Positions 1 through 7,546 of a stretch of DNA of 20,718 nucleotides are shown here, piece after piece; positions within the stretch are counted from its first letter, which is position 1; each line of letters starts with the position of its first letter. The DNA is from Bacteroidota bacterium (lineage in GTDB: Bacteria; Bacteroidota; Bacteroidia; Chitinophagales; UBA2359): the NCBI GenBank assembly GCA_020629895.1, contig JAHDCM010000005.1, positions 1 to 20,718 on the forward strand. The letters run 5' to 3'. The position numbers and the translations under genes were made by a program. The notes under the pieces are model-generated. The model was given only the letters and a program-made list of their open reading frames with translations, was not told the origin of the DNA and made no database searches.

Positions 1-19
1 TAATATTGTATTTACTTCT

Positions 20-27
20 TACCTTTG
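20..27 (+). promoter_or_regulatory. Possible Bacteroidota -7 box (TACCTTTG)
   Basis: TACCTTTG matches the Bacteroidota sigma-factor -7 consensus TAnnTTTG at all fixed positions. It lies 15 bp before the ATG at 43, so transcription would start only about 8-10 nt upstream of that codon. The matching -33 box would fall outside the window, so only half of the promoter can be judged. Confidence 0.3.
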
Positions 28-42
28 TGATAAAACATACCA

Positions 43-210
43 ATGTGTCCAATTCCAAGTCATTCATTTATACTTTTCTTACAAGACACCGCCCACATAG
101 GTAGAACCGCCAATGGCGACTATACCTATCTTTTTATCATTGGCTTTTTTATCCTTGTTATATTAGGCTTCTTAAAGTATGCCAAAGGGGTTATTTTCAA
201 AGAAAATTAA
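43..210 (+). CDS. Possible small single-pass membrane protein, 55 aa
   Basis: An open frame from ATG 43 to TAA 208-210 encodes about 55 residues. It has a short polar start, a central stretch reading DTAHIGRTANGDY, one strongly hydrophobic segment (about residues 31-46, LFIIGFFILVILGFL) and a short basic tail ending KGVIFKEN. A hydrophobic helix followed by Lys-rich residues is the pattern of a single-pass or tail-anchored membrane peptide. I do not recognise a family. An in-frame TAA lies just upstream of the ATG, so the frame is not the tail of a longer protein reaching in from the left. A TAnnTTTG box at 20-27 supports transcription. It ends 89 bp before korA and has no visible strong terminator. 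It could still be a chance frame. Confidence 0.4.
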   Translation: MCPIPSHSFILFLQDTAHIGRTANGDYTYLFIIGFFILVILGFLKYAKGVIFKEN

Positions 211-299
211 AACATAGTATTGTAATTATTATTGAACAATCCCTATTACATAATTGTAAGTAAAGTTCATCTATCTTACACCACACTATTCATAGTGCC

Positions 300-2141
300 A
301 TGACGAAAACGACCGAATTACGCGACGAAATAACCATTAAATTTGCAGGAGACTCAGGAGATGGAATGCAATTGACAGGTAGTCAGTTTACTAATAATAC
401 CGCCTTAGCAGGAAACGATATTTCTACCTTTCCCGACTTCCCTGCCGAAATACGTGCGCCACAAGGAACCCTCGCAGGTGTATCTGGTTTTCAATTACAC
501 TTTAGTAGTCGTCCTGTATTTACACCTGGCGATCAATACGACGTGCTAGTAGCCATGAACGCGGCTGCACTCAAAGCCAATCTCAAAACCCTAAAAAAAG
601 AAGGCACTATCATTGCCAACATCAGCGGTTTTGACAAAAAAAACCTACGCCTTTCCAAGCAAGAAAGCAACCCACTTGAAGATGGTTCTTTAGAAGGCTA
701 CCGCGTCATCGAAATGGACATTACCCGTCTCACCCGCGAATGTCTCAAAGAATTTAAGCTTGGAACTAAGGAAAAAGACCGATCTAAAAATATGTTTGTA
801 CTCGGTTTTCTATACTGGATGTACAATCGAAAAATGGATAGTACCATTTCCTTCTTAGAAACCAAGTTCAAAAAGAAACCCGAAGTACTAGCCGCCAATA
901 TCAAGACGCTCAAAGCTGGTTATCATTATGGTGAAACTACCGAGACTTTTACCACGCGTTATGAGGTAAAACCTGCAAGTATCCCACCTGGCGAGTATCG
1001 TAATATTATGGGTAATCAAGCCCTTGTAATAGGATTGATTACTGCTGCCCAAAAAGCCAAGCTGCCCCTTTTTTACGGTACCTACCCTATTACCCCCGCT
1101 TCCGATATTCTACACGGATTATCCAAGTACAAAAACTTTGGTGTACGCACCTTTCAAGCCGAAGACGAAATAGCCGCTGTTTGTGCCGCACTCGGAGCCT
1201 CTTATGGTGGTAATATTGGCGTGACAGGTACATCAGGGCCAGGTTTAGCCCTCAAAGGAGAAGCCATTGGTTTAGCTGTCATGTTAGAGCTACCAATGGT
1301 CATCTGCAATATCCAACGTGGCGGCCCCTCCACTGGTCTGCCTACAAAAACAGAACAATCCGATCTACTCCAAGCTTTTTATGGTCGAAATGGAGAATGC
1401 CCCATGCCAATTATAGCGGCTGCCTCCCCTTCCGATTGTTTCGAAGTCGCTTTCGAGGCGTGTCGCATCACCCTCCAACACATGACGCCCATCATGTTAC
1501 TAAGTGATGGGTATATCGCCAACGGTGCCGAACCCTGGAAATTCCCCAAAGCGGCTGATATACCAGCCATTGAGGTGGGCTTCAAAACAGAACTAGGAGC
1601 CGAAGAGGAAGAGTTTTTGCCTTATAAAAGAGATGAAAACTATGTTCGCGAATGGGTCATTCCTGGTACTGAAGGTTTACAACATCGCCTCGGAGGCTTA
1701 GAAAAAGAAGCCAATACTGGAAATGTCTCCTATGATCCCGCCAACCACGAGTACATGGTCAAAATTCGCCAAGCTAAAGTAGATAAAATCGCTGATTTCA
1801 TTCCACTACAAGCACTTGATAATGGTCCCGAACAAGGCGATCTACTAATCGTAGGATGGGGTTCCACCTATGGAGCCATTAAATCGGCTACTCGCGATTT
1901 ACTCAAAGAAGGCTATCAAGTAGCACATGCCCATATTCGCTACCTGCGTCCTTTTCCAAAAAATTTGAGCGACCTATTCAAAAATTATAAAAAAATACTC
2001 GTTCCCGAAATCAATAATGGACAACTCTCCAAAATTATCCGAGAAGAGTTTCTTATTGAGGTAGAACAGTATAATAAAATACAAGGCGTACCAATTACCA
2101 AAGGGGAGTTGATTACTGTCGTGAAGCAGCTCTTAAAATAA
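300..2141 (+). CDS. korA: 2-oxoacid:ferredoxin oxidoreductase, fused gamma-alpha subunit (KorA type)
   Basis: This is the larger chain of a cytoplasmic 2-oxoacid (most likely 2-oxoglutarate) ferredoxin oxidoreductase. With KorB it converts 2-oxoglutarate and CoA to succinyl-CoA, passing electrons to ferredoxin. The chain has 613 residues. The N-terminal gamma domain (about 10-190) opens with FAGDSGDGMQLTG. The pyrimidine-binding alpha domain starts near 235, carries YPITP at 262-266 and EDEIAA soon after, and is followed by the glycine-rich GASYGGNIGVTGTSGPG stretch. The C-terminal part (about 500-613) is the domain II-like region. This fused gamma-alpha order and length are normal for two-subunit enzymes of the phylum. 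The ATG at 300 is chosen because the conserved gamma domain begins shortly after it. No Shine-Dalgarno site is present. korB follows in the same direction but is separated by a 237-bp structured repeat. The coding strand is clearly C-rich, unlike korB. Substrate choice (2-oxoglutarate versus other 2-oxoacids) is inferred from the family. Confidence 0.95.
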   Translation: MTKTTELRDEITIKFAGDSGDGMQLTGSQFTNNTALAGNDISTFPDFPAEIRAPQGTLAGVSGFQLHFSSRPVFTPGDQYDVLVAMNAAALKANLKTLKKEGTIIANISGFDKKNLRLSKQESNPLEDGSLEGYRVIEMDITRLTRECLKEFKLGTKEKDRSKNMFVLGFLYWMYNRKMDSTISFLETKFKKKPEVLAANIKTLKAGYHYGETTETFTTRYEVKPASIPPGEYRNIMGNQALVIGLITAAQKAKLPLFYGTYPITPASDILHGLSKYKNFGVRTFQAEDEIAAVCAALGASYGGNIGVTGTSGPGLALKGEAIGLAVMLELPMVICNIQRGGPSTGLPTKTEQSDLLQAFYGRNGECPMPIIAAASPSDCFEVAFEACRITLQHMTPIMLLSDGYIANGAEPWKFPKAADIPAIEVGFKTELGAEEEEFLPYKRDENYVREWVIPGTEGLQHRLGGLEKEANTGNVSYDPANHEYMVKIRQAKVDKIADFIPLQALDNGPEQGDLLIVGWGSTYGAIKSATRDLLKEGYQVAHAHIRYLRPFPKNLSDLFKNYKKILVPEINNGQLSKIIREEFLIEVEQYNKIQGVPITKGELITVVKQLLK

Positions 2142-2153
2142 AATCAGTTATTG

Positions 2154-2390
2154 TTTTTGGGCGTGTCCCCATTTTTGTTGAAAAAGAGGCCACCAGCGAA
2201 ATGCTGCTGCTTCCTTTTTTCAACAAAAACGGGGTCGGGCTATCCGCTTGTAGTTGCCTCGTAGACAAGGTGTTCGGCTAAAGTCCTAGCAGTGTCTTCC
2301 TTCGTCAGCCCTGCCAGTCGAAGCCTCACTACCTTTCTACTTCGTCAAGCTACCGCTACTATCCCTCACGCGATAAGACACGCCCAAAAA
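2154..2390 (+). repeat. Structured intergenic element, copy 1 (14-bp terminal inverted repeats)
   Basis: One of three related elements in the window. Its ends are a perfect 14-bp inverted repeat, TTTTTGGGCGTGTC (2154-2167) and GACACGCCCAAAAA (2377-2390). A long hairpin follows the left end: arms 2167-2185 and 2216-2234 pair at 18 of 19 positions. Then come the shared blocks GTCGGGCTAT and TTGTAGTTG. A stem pairs 2261-2271 with 2331-2340 (GTAGA..AAGGT with ACCTTTCTAC, one bulged base). A second stem, nested inside it, pairs CTAGCAG (2286-2292) with CTGCCAG (2311-2317), with one mismatch. The right end holds CTACTATCCCTCACGCG, whose CACGC can also pair with GCGTG at the left end. The element lies between korA and korB, 36 nt before the korB ATG, in the same direction. 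It could be a non-coding RNA, a structured leader or internal terminator, or a hairpin-type mobile repeat. Similar strings are, from memory, frequent in Bacteroidota intergenic DNA, but I cannot confirm a named family. Confidence 0.85.
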
Positions 2391-2426
2391 AGAAAATATT
2401 CATTCAATCATTGAAATTAATACGTA

Positions 2427-3461
2427 ATGTCTATTAATACCAACGGAGTTTTTAAAGCGAAAGATTTTGCCACCGACCAAGATGTACGTTGGTGTCCTGG
2501 GTGTGGAGACTACTCCATCCTTAAACAAGTACAAACGGTATTGGCGCAGCTTGGGTTACGACCTGCTGAAACGGCTGTAATTTCGGGAATAGGATGTTCG
2601 TCGCGGTTTCCTTATTATATGAATACTTATGGGGTGCATTCTATTCATGGACGCGCGCCAGCAGTAGCATCAGGGCTGCGGATTGCTAATCCGGATATTA
2701 GTTTGTGGTTAGTAACAGGTGATGGTGATGGCTTGTCTATTGGAGCAGGACATTTGGTGCATGCTTTACGACGAAATTTCAACTTTAATATCCTGCTCTT
2801 CAATAACCAAATCTATGGATTAACCAAAGGGCAGTACTCTCCAACTTCAGAGCAGGAAAAGATTACGAAATCTACACCTATGGGGTCAATAGATTATCCG
2901 ATCAATCCATTGGCACTGGCACAGGGAGCCGATGCGAGTTTTATTGCACGTAGTATGGATCGTGACCCGAAACATTTACAAGCCATGTTAAAGCGTTGTC
3001 ATGGACATAAAGGGACAGCATTACTCGAAATTTACCAGAATTGTAATATTTTTAATGATGGTGCCTTTTTCACTTTTTCGGATAAGGCAACTCGTCCTGC
3101 TAGTACCATTTACTTGGAGCATGAACAGCCGTTGGTGTTCGGAAAAGAGGGAGAATTGGGCATTCGTATAGATGGCTGGAAGCCGCAGGTGGTTCGCTTG
3201 GATGAGGGGGCGTATAGTAAAGATGATCTTTGGGTACACGATGAGAAAGACCAGTTTAAATCGCAAATGTTAACGCGCTTTTTTGATAATCCAACTGCTG
3301 GCGAAGACTTTTTGCCACGTCCATTTGGTGTTTTATATGCTATTGAACGCCCCACGTATGATGATTTAATATTGGCGCAGTTAGATCAGGCAATTGAAGA
3401 AAAGGGGGCAGGTGATTTGGATGCCTTATTGGCGGGAAGTGAAACATGGGTAGTGAAGTAA
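2427..3461 (+). CDS. korB: 2-oxoacid:ferredoxin oxidoreductase, beta subunit (KorB type)
   Basis: This is the thiamine diphosphate and iron-sulfur chain of the same oxidoreductase as korA, 344 residues long. It binds TPP through GDGDGLSIGAGHL (98-110) followed by NN at 126-127. It carries four cysteines for one [4Fe-4S] cluster: C23 and C26 (CPGCG), C57 (GIGCSSR) and C206 (YQNCNIFND). The spacing closely follows the four ligands known in two-subunit archaeal 2-oxoacid:ferredoxin oxidoreductases. The signature YGVHSIHGRAPAVASGL lies between. The ATG at 2427 sits 36 nt after a structured repeat and has no Shine-Dalgarno site. Unlike korA, the coding strand is G-rich rather than C-rich. Together the genes give a complete enzyme. 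The ferredoxin partner is not in the window. Confidence 0.95.
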   Translation: MSINTNGVFKAKDFATDQDVRWCPGCGDYSILKQVQTVLAQLGLRPAETAVISGIGCSSRFPYYMNTYGVHSIHGRAPAVASGLRIANPDISLWLVTGDGDGLSIGAGHLVHALRRNFNFNILLFNNQIYGLTKGQYSPTSEQEKITKSTPMGSIDYPINPLALAQGADASFIARSMDRDPKHLQAMLKRCHGHKGTALLEIYQNCNIFNDGAFFTFSDKATRPASTIYLEHEQPLVFGKEGELGIRIDGWKPQVVRLDEGAYSKDDLWVHDEKDQFKSQMLTRFFDNPTAGEDFLPRPFGVLYAIERPTYDDLILAQLDQAIEEKGAGDLDALLAGSETWVVK

Positions 3462-3522
3462 AGCGAAAAAATACGATATTTGTGCTTATAAGCTAAATTA
3501 ATCATCTTCCCAATTTATAATC

Positions 3523-5811
3523 TTGAAGCACATTAATCGATACGGCTCGCTATTCTTATTGTTTTTCGCACTGCTGTTGACTTTTCTGTTATGGAAAGAT
3601 ATTTTACTGGCTCCGAATAGTTATTTATTTGGTTCAGGTGGAGATGGAATAAAAAATTATTTTACGCCTCTCTACCATATCAATCATGGTGAAGGCTTGC
3701 ATTTTACAGGGATGAACTATCCCTATGGTGATCATGTCGTTTTTACTGATAATCAGCCGCTTCTTTCGGCTATTTTAGGGTTTATACATCGTAATATCTA
3801 TCCCATTGGCCCATACACCGTAGGGATTATTAACCTGTTATTGGTACTTTCTATTCCTGTTTGCTGCCTGTTTGTGTTTAAAATCTTACGGCATTTTCAC
3901 CTGCCTGTTTGGTACGCCACTATTACTGCCCTAATTATCGCTTTCTTATCTCCCCAGTTACATCGCTTTCCCGCCCATTTTGCATTGGGTTATACCTTTT
4001 TTGTACCTTCAGTTTGGTGGTGCTTGATAAAGGGACAACAAAAGGCGATTTATTCCATTTTCCTTACAGTGTACTTATTTCTAGCTTCCTTTATTCATGT
4101 GTACTATATGGCTATTGGAGGTATTTTTGTGCTTGCTTGGCACTTTGTGAGTAGTATCAAAACCCAAACTGGCATTAAAGATAAGGCATTGCATTTTTCA
4201 AAGGGTTTATTAATAGCCCTCTTACCCATTATTGGTTTCAAACTCTTTCTATTTTTTACCGACCCTATCGCCGATCGCCCCAATAACCCTTATGGTTTTC
4301 TCACCTACTTTGCCAAGTTCGAAAGTGTTTTTTTACCCGTAGAAGGGCCTTATTTGGAGTGGCTAAATGCTTTTGTAAAAATAGGGCGTTTTCAATGGGA
4401 GGGAGTCGCTTATGTAGGACTGATTGGCTTAATAGCCTTTATCTTATTACTAGTACGTGTCACTAAAAAATTGCTAAAACGACGCTCTTTTTACTTAGGC
4501 TTACCTCCCGATTTAGCGATTTCATTAGGAGTAGGATTTCTCGTGTTATTATTCGCAATGGCCTTGCCTTTCCGCCTCAAATTAGCATTTTTGGTAGACT
4601 ACTTAGGCCCATTGAAGCAATTTCGCTCACTAGGACGCTTTGCTTGGGTGTTTTACTATATTTTTACTGTTTATACAGCTTATTATTTTTACTTGCTCTA
4701 CAAACGAATGCGTCAAAAGGGCTTAGTGAGTTTTGCCAACTGGGTGTTATTTTTTCCTTTATTAATTTGGGCTTCTGAAGCCTATATGAATAATAAGAAC
4801 CGATTAGATTTTTTTAAGACACAAAAAGTTGCTCACTACTTCTTGAATCAGAAGGATAATTATACACAATGGCTAGTAGAAGCAGGCAAAAAGCCCCAAG
4901 ATTTTCAAGCAATTTTGGCACTTCCCTTTACATTAGAAGGCTCTGAAAAAATCTATATTGGTAGAAGTGGCGATGCCGTACATCATGGTTTTAAAGCAGC
5001 TTATAATACGGGTTTGCCCTTAGTAGGCGGTTTAATGTCTCGCACTTCTCTACAACAAGCTACTAAACTAGCCCAACTATTGGCTAATGACCTTATTGAA
5101 AAGCAAGTACTCGATGATTATCCTAATAAAAAGCCTCTATTGGTATTGGTGTATAAAGGAGATTTACAAGCAGATGAGCAAAACATTATTAATAAATCTA
5201 CCTTATTGATTGATAAGAAAGAAGTCGCACTCTATCAACTGGATATTAGCTCCTTGAAAACAAATCCTATTTCGGAAATTCACCAGCGTTATCAGGCGGC
5301 TAGAGATACGACTAAAGGGCAAAATATTTATCTTCCTGACTCCTCTAAAAATCCCCTCAATTATTTCCGTTATTATAATAATTACGCTTCTGATCAATTA
5401 TCTCAATCACTTGGGGATTTTAAAATTGAGGCAAAAGAAGGCCCATTAGACCTGATCAATGAAGCACTCCAAAATGCCCCCAAAGGAAGCTATCATTTTT
5501 CATTTTGGGTACGCGCAAATACACAGGATGCAGGCATGCCCTTTACCCACTATTACCAATATGCGCCTGATGGAAAAGAGGTGGATCATATCGCCATTAA
5601 TACCAAAGATATAAGTAACTATTACCAAGACTGGGTACAGGTAGGAGCCGACTTTGAATTAAAAGACCCTCAAAATAGAATACGAATTTATTTAGATGGA
5701 AAAGCCATTGAGGCAACTAGTTTGGTGATTATTCCAACTAATACAGAGTGGTTCATCCCCTTATCACAAGATGATAGTCGTTTTATCTACAATAATTATT
5801 ATTTCGAATAG
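3523..5811 (+). CDS. GT-C-like polytopic membrane protein with C-terminal beta-sandwich domain
   Basis: A 762-residue membrane protein, probably a glycosyltransferase of the GT-C fold that takes sugars from polyprenyl-phosphate donors on the outer face of the inner membrane (inferred). The first membrane helix spans about residues 8-27. It is followed by a large outside loop with GGDGIKNYF (39-47), whose D41 sits where GT-C enzymes keep their catalytic or metal-binding acid, and then GMNYPYGDH. About ten more hydrophobic helices extend to about residue 425. The remainder is soluble, and its end (about 655-755, FSFWVRAN...RIRIYLDGKAIEATSLVIIP) resembles a carbohydrate-binding jelly-roll of the CBM4/9 kind. 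The start is TTG at 3523: an in-frame stop lies at 3499-3501, no ATG occurs before residue 64, and later starts would lose the first helix. The glycosyltransferase gene follows after 14 bp. The exact substrate cannot be told. Confidence 0.78.
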   Translation: MKHINRYGSLFLLFFALLLTFLLWKDILLAPNSYLFGSGGDGIKNYFTPLYHINHGEGLHFTGMNYPYGDHVVFTDNQPLLSAILGFIHRNIYPIGPYTVGIINLLLVLSIPVCCLFVFKILRHFHLPVWYATITALIIAFLSPQLHRFPAHFALGYTFFVPSVWWCLIKGQQKAIYSIFLTVYLFLASFIHVYYMAIGGIFVLAWHFVSSIKTQTGIKDKALHFSKGLLIALLPIIGFKLFLFFTDPIADRPNNPYGFLTYFAKFESVFLPVEGPYLEWLNAFVKIGRFQWEGVAYVGLIGLIAFILLLVRVTKKLLKRRSFYLGLPPDLAISLGVGFLVLLFAMALPFRLKLAFLVDYLGPLKQFRSLGRFAWVFYYIFTVYTAYYFYLLYKRMRQKGLVSFANWVLFFPLLIWASEAYMNNKNRLDFFKTQKVAHYFLNQKDNYTQWLVEAGKKPQDFQAILALPFTLEGSEKIYIGRSGDAVHHGFKAAYNTGLPLVGGLMSRTSLQQATKLAQLLANDLIEKQVLDDYPNKKPLLVLVYKGDLQADEQNIINKSTLLIDKKEVALYQLDISSLKTNPISEIHQRYQAARDTTKGQNIYLPDSSKNPLNYFRYYNNYASDQLSQSLGDFKIEAKEGPLDLINEALQNAPKGSYHFSFWVRANTQDAGMPFTHYYQYAPDGKEVDHIAINTKDISNYYQDWVQVGADFELKDPQNRIRIYLDGKAIEATSLVIIPTNTEWFIPLSQDDSRFIYNNYYFE

Positions 5812-5825
5812 CAAAACCCAGTAGC

Positions 5826-6545
5826 ATCAAAACAAAGCAACAACAGTTAGATATTGTCCTTCCTTGTTATAATCCACCAGTAGGATGGGCTAAAAATATC
5901 ATTGAATCAATACAACGAATCAAGCAGCAACTTCCACAAGTAACGATTCACTTGATAGTCGTAAACGATGGCTCTGCTACTGCTATTCACAAAAGCGATA
6001 TTGCTTTATTAGAGGGTGCTATTCCTCATTTTCAATACATTACTTATACGCCTAATCGCGGCAAAGGATATGCATTACGACAAGGAGTCAACAGTAGCCA
6101 AAGTAACTACTGTATTTACACAGATATAGATTTTCCCTATCAAGAAGCAAGCCTTGTAGAATTATATAACTTACTTCATAAAGCACACTGTGACATTGCT
6201 ATTGGTATCAAAAATGACCACTATTACAAACATGTTCCTCCCATGCGCATCCGTATCTCCAAGTTCCTTCGTTGGATGATCCGCACATTTTTAAAAATTT
6301 CTATTACAGATACCCAATGCGGTTTAAAAGGCTTCAACGCTAAAGGACGCGAGCAATTCCTTCAAACTACTATTGATCGTTATTTATTCGATTTAGAGTT
6401 TATCTATCGCACAGATCGCAATAAGACGTTGAAGATGCAGGCTATTAAAGTGGCTTTGAAACCTGGAGTTGTATTTTCGAAGGTAAACTGGAAAATTTTA
6501 TGGGAGGAAGGGAAGAACTTTTTGAGCATTTTGTGGAATGGATGA
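5826..6545 (+). CDS. GT2 glycosyltransferase, polyprenyl-phosphate sugar synthase type; non-ATG start
   Basis: A family 2 glycosyltransferase of the DPM1 or dolichyl-phosphate glucosyltransferase type. Such enzymes move a sugar from a nucleotide donor to a polyprenyl phosphate at the cytoplasmic face of the membrane. From 5826 it has about 239 residues, a usual size. Visible motifs are LDIVLPCYNPP near the start, VVNDGS, the metal-binding DID in YTDIDFPY, and the late DTQCGLKGF and YLFDLEF stretches. No C-terminal membrane helices are seen. The frame has no ATG, GTG or TTG between the upstream stop (5793-5795) and the TTG at 5952, and starting at 5952 would delete the nucleotide-binding LPCYNPP. 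ATC at 5826 gives a natural-looking start (Met-KTKQQQLDIVLP). ATA at 5808, overlapping the previous gene's TAG, is the alternative. It sits right behind the GT-C-like gene, which suggests that this enzyme supplies its lipid-linked donor. The family call is firm; the start and sugar are not. Confidence 0.8.
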   Translation: MKTKQQQLDIVLPCYNPPVGWAKNIIESIQRIKQQLPQVTIHLIVVNDGSATAIHKSDIALLEGAIPHFQYITYTPNRGKGYALRQGVNSSQSNYCIYTDIDFPYQEASLVELYNLLHKAHCDIAIGIKNDHYYKHVPPMRIRISKFLRWMIRTFLKISITDTQCGLKGFNAKGREQFLQTTIDRYLFDLEFIYRTDRNKTLKMQAIKVALKPGVVFSKVNWKILWEEGKNFLSILWNG

Positions 6546-6555
6546 TCATTTATTG

Positions 6556-6587
6556 ACTACTTACTTACATAGGAAGTAGTTTATTTC
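6556..6587 (+). terminator. Possible terminator after the GT2 gene
   Basis: ACTACTT (6556-6562) and AAGTAGT (6574-6580) form a 7-bp stem with an 11-nt loop, followed by TTATTTC. It lies 10 bp after the TGA of the glycosyltransferase gene. The stem is AT-rich and the U-tract is short, so it would be weak. Confidence 0.4.
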
Positions 6588-6592
6588 ATGAT

Positions 6593-6629
6593 AAAAAAGA
6601 AAAAAGCCTAGGACACACCGGCCTAGGCT
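6593..6629 (-). terminator. Rho-independent terminator of the DUF2795 gene
   Basis: AGCCTAGG (6605-6612) and CCTAGGCT (6622-6629) form a perfect 8-bp GC-containing stem with a 9-nt loop. On the minus strand the stem is followed by a T-rich tract (6604 down to 6593). This is a standard intrinsic terminator about 100 nt beyond the stop of the small minus-strand gene. Confidence 0.75.
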
Positions 6630-6730
6630 AATTATGAAGTGATAAAATATCGTTCACGAATGAATGAAAACTAATCTCGTTTTACAACGAGGCAAATAAG
6701 CGAATGAAACAATGATATTATATTAAGTCA

Positions 6731-6952
6731 TTAATATTCGTCATCATTAAATAGAAAGTCATCTCGCCGTGGATAATCGGGCCAAACATCTTCTATTGTT
6801 TCGTAATACTCGCCCTCATCTTCGAGTTCTTGGAGGTTTTCCATAACCTCCATGGGAGCACCTGAGCGCACCGCGTAATCAATCAGCTCATCTTTGGTGG
6901 CCGGCCACGGCGCATCGTCCAAATGAGAAGCCAATTCTAATGTCCAGTACAT
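6731..6952 (-). CDS. DUF2795 domain protein, 73 aa
   Basis: A small acidic soluble protein recognised as the DUF2795 family by its core WPATKDELIDYAVRSGAP, followed by EVMENLQELEDEGEYYETIEDVWPDYP and a DDFLFNDDEY end. The family is small, near-universal and strongly conserved in Bacteroidota. Its function is not established, so none is assigned here. The helical WPATKDELIDYA segment resembles a small helix-turn-helix-like fold, but no DNA-binding role can be claimed. The length is normal. The ATG at 6952 starts directly with the conserved MYWTLELASHL. The gene stands alone, with its own possible promoter and terminator. Confidence 0.9.
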   Translation of the reverse strand: MYWTLELASHLDDAPWPATKDELIDYAVRSGAPMEVMENLQELEDEGEYYETIEDVWPDYPRRDDFLFNDDEY

Positions 6953-7546
6953 AAAGCCTTAAAATTGAAGGTGAAAAAAATTATTCTATGAATGTAATAA
7001 ATCACAAACTTGACTATCACAAATAATGATAATCTTTAAATTAATAGGGTTAAACAACTAGTTGTCTATAAATACTATTATTTTAAGCAAATGTTTCACT
7101 TTTTATGAAAAATCTTTTTTTTGAAAAAAGGTTTAGAGAAAATGGTATTTTTTTTAAACAAAATATTTCTTCATCTACCTTTCACCCTTTCTAGAAATCC
7201 ATGTAAACCTTTAAACAGCGTCACTTAATATGCAAGGTATATCATCTTATGAATAGCTAGCTACCCTATTTATAGGTTTTTTATTTTAAAAATCAAAATC
7301 AAAATAATTAATCAATAAAAATAATACCAAAAAAGACCAGTTCTCACATAAAAAGGTATTTTATTCATGCTAACGCCCTTGATTATACTCATGGTATATA
7401 TTTTTTGTAAAAAAACAAGAAATTAGCGGGAAAAAAAGGCAACTCATAAGTCATTATTATGAATAGTCTATTGTATTTCTGATTTTTTGCAACTAAATAG
7501 AACAAAAAATAGTTCTCATCGTGGGTCTTAGAAAAAATAAAGAGTC
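6953..7546. other. 594-bp AT-rich gap without a recognisable gene
   Basis: No frame here looks like a protein. The longest near-start frame that I could read (ATG 7105 to TAG 7192) gives 29 low-complexity residues. The DNA is very A/T-rich with many short runs. CAACTAGTTG near 7056 is a perfect 10-bp palindrome, and AGAAC (7499-7503) with GTTCT (7512-7516) forms a short inverted repeat 31 bp before arfB. The gap separates two genes that point away from each other, so it must hold the promoters of both. I could place only a tentative one for the DUF2795 side. Confidence 0.5.
6976..7008 (-). promoter_or_regulatory. Possible promoter of the DUF2795 gene
   Basis: On the minus strand TTTG (7008-7005) is followed after 21 bp by TAATTTTT (6983-6976), seven of eight fixed or free positions of the Bacteroidota -7 box TAnnTTTG. 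The predicted start of transcription lies about 15-20 nt before the ATG at 6952. Spacing and position fit; the -7 box lacks its final G. Confidence 0.35.

Noticed and set aside
219..259. Short inverted repeats ATTGT/ACAAT and TTACA/TGTAA before korA
   Set aside because: Five-base arms in AT-rich DNA are expected by chance; no clear promoter or terminator could be assigned.
2154..2390. CRISPR or insertion-sequence interpretation of the repeats
   Set aside because: Copies are far apart, not arrayed with spacers, and contain no transposase frame.
3475..3493. GATATTTG followed by the palindrome GCTTATAAGC before the GT-C-like gene
   Set aside because: Looks like a near -7 box and an operator, but there is no -33 partner and one consensus base is off; too weak to list as a promoter.
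7105..7194. 29-codon frame in the AT-rich gap
   Set aside because: Low-complexity Phe/Lys-rich reading caused by T and A runs; no start signal or recognisable pattern.
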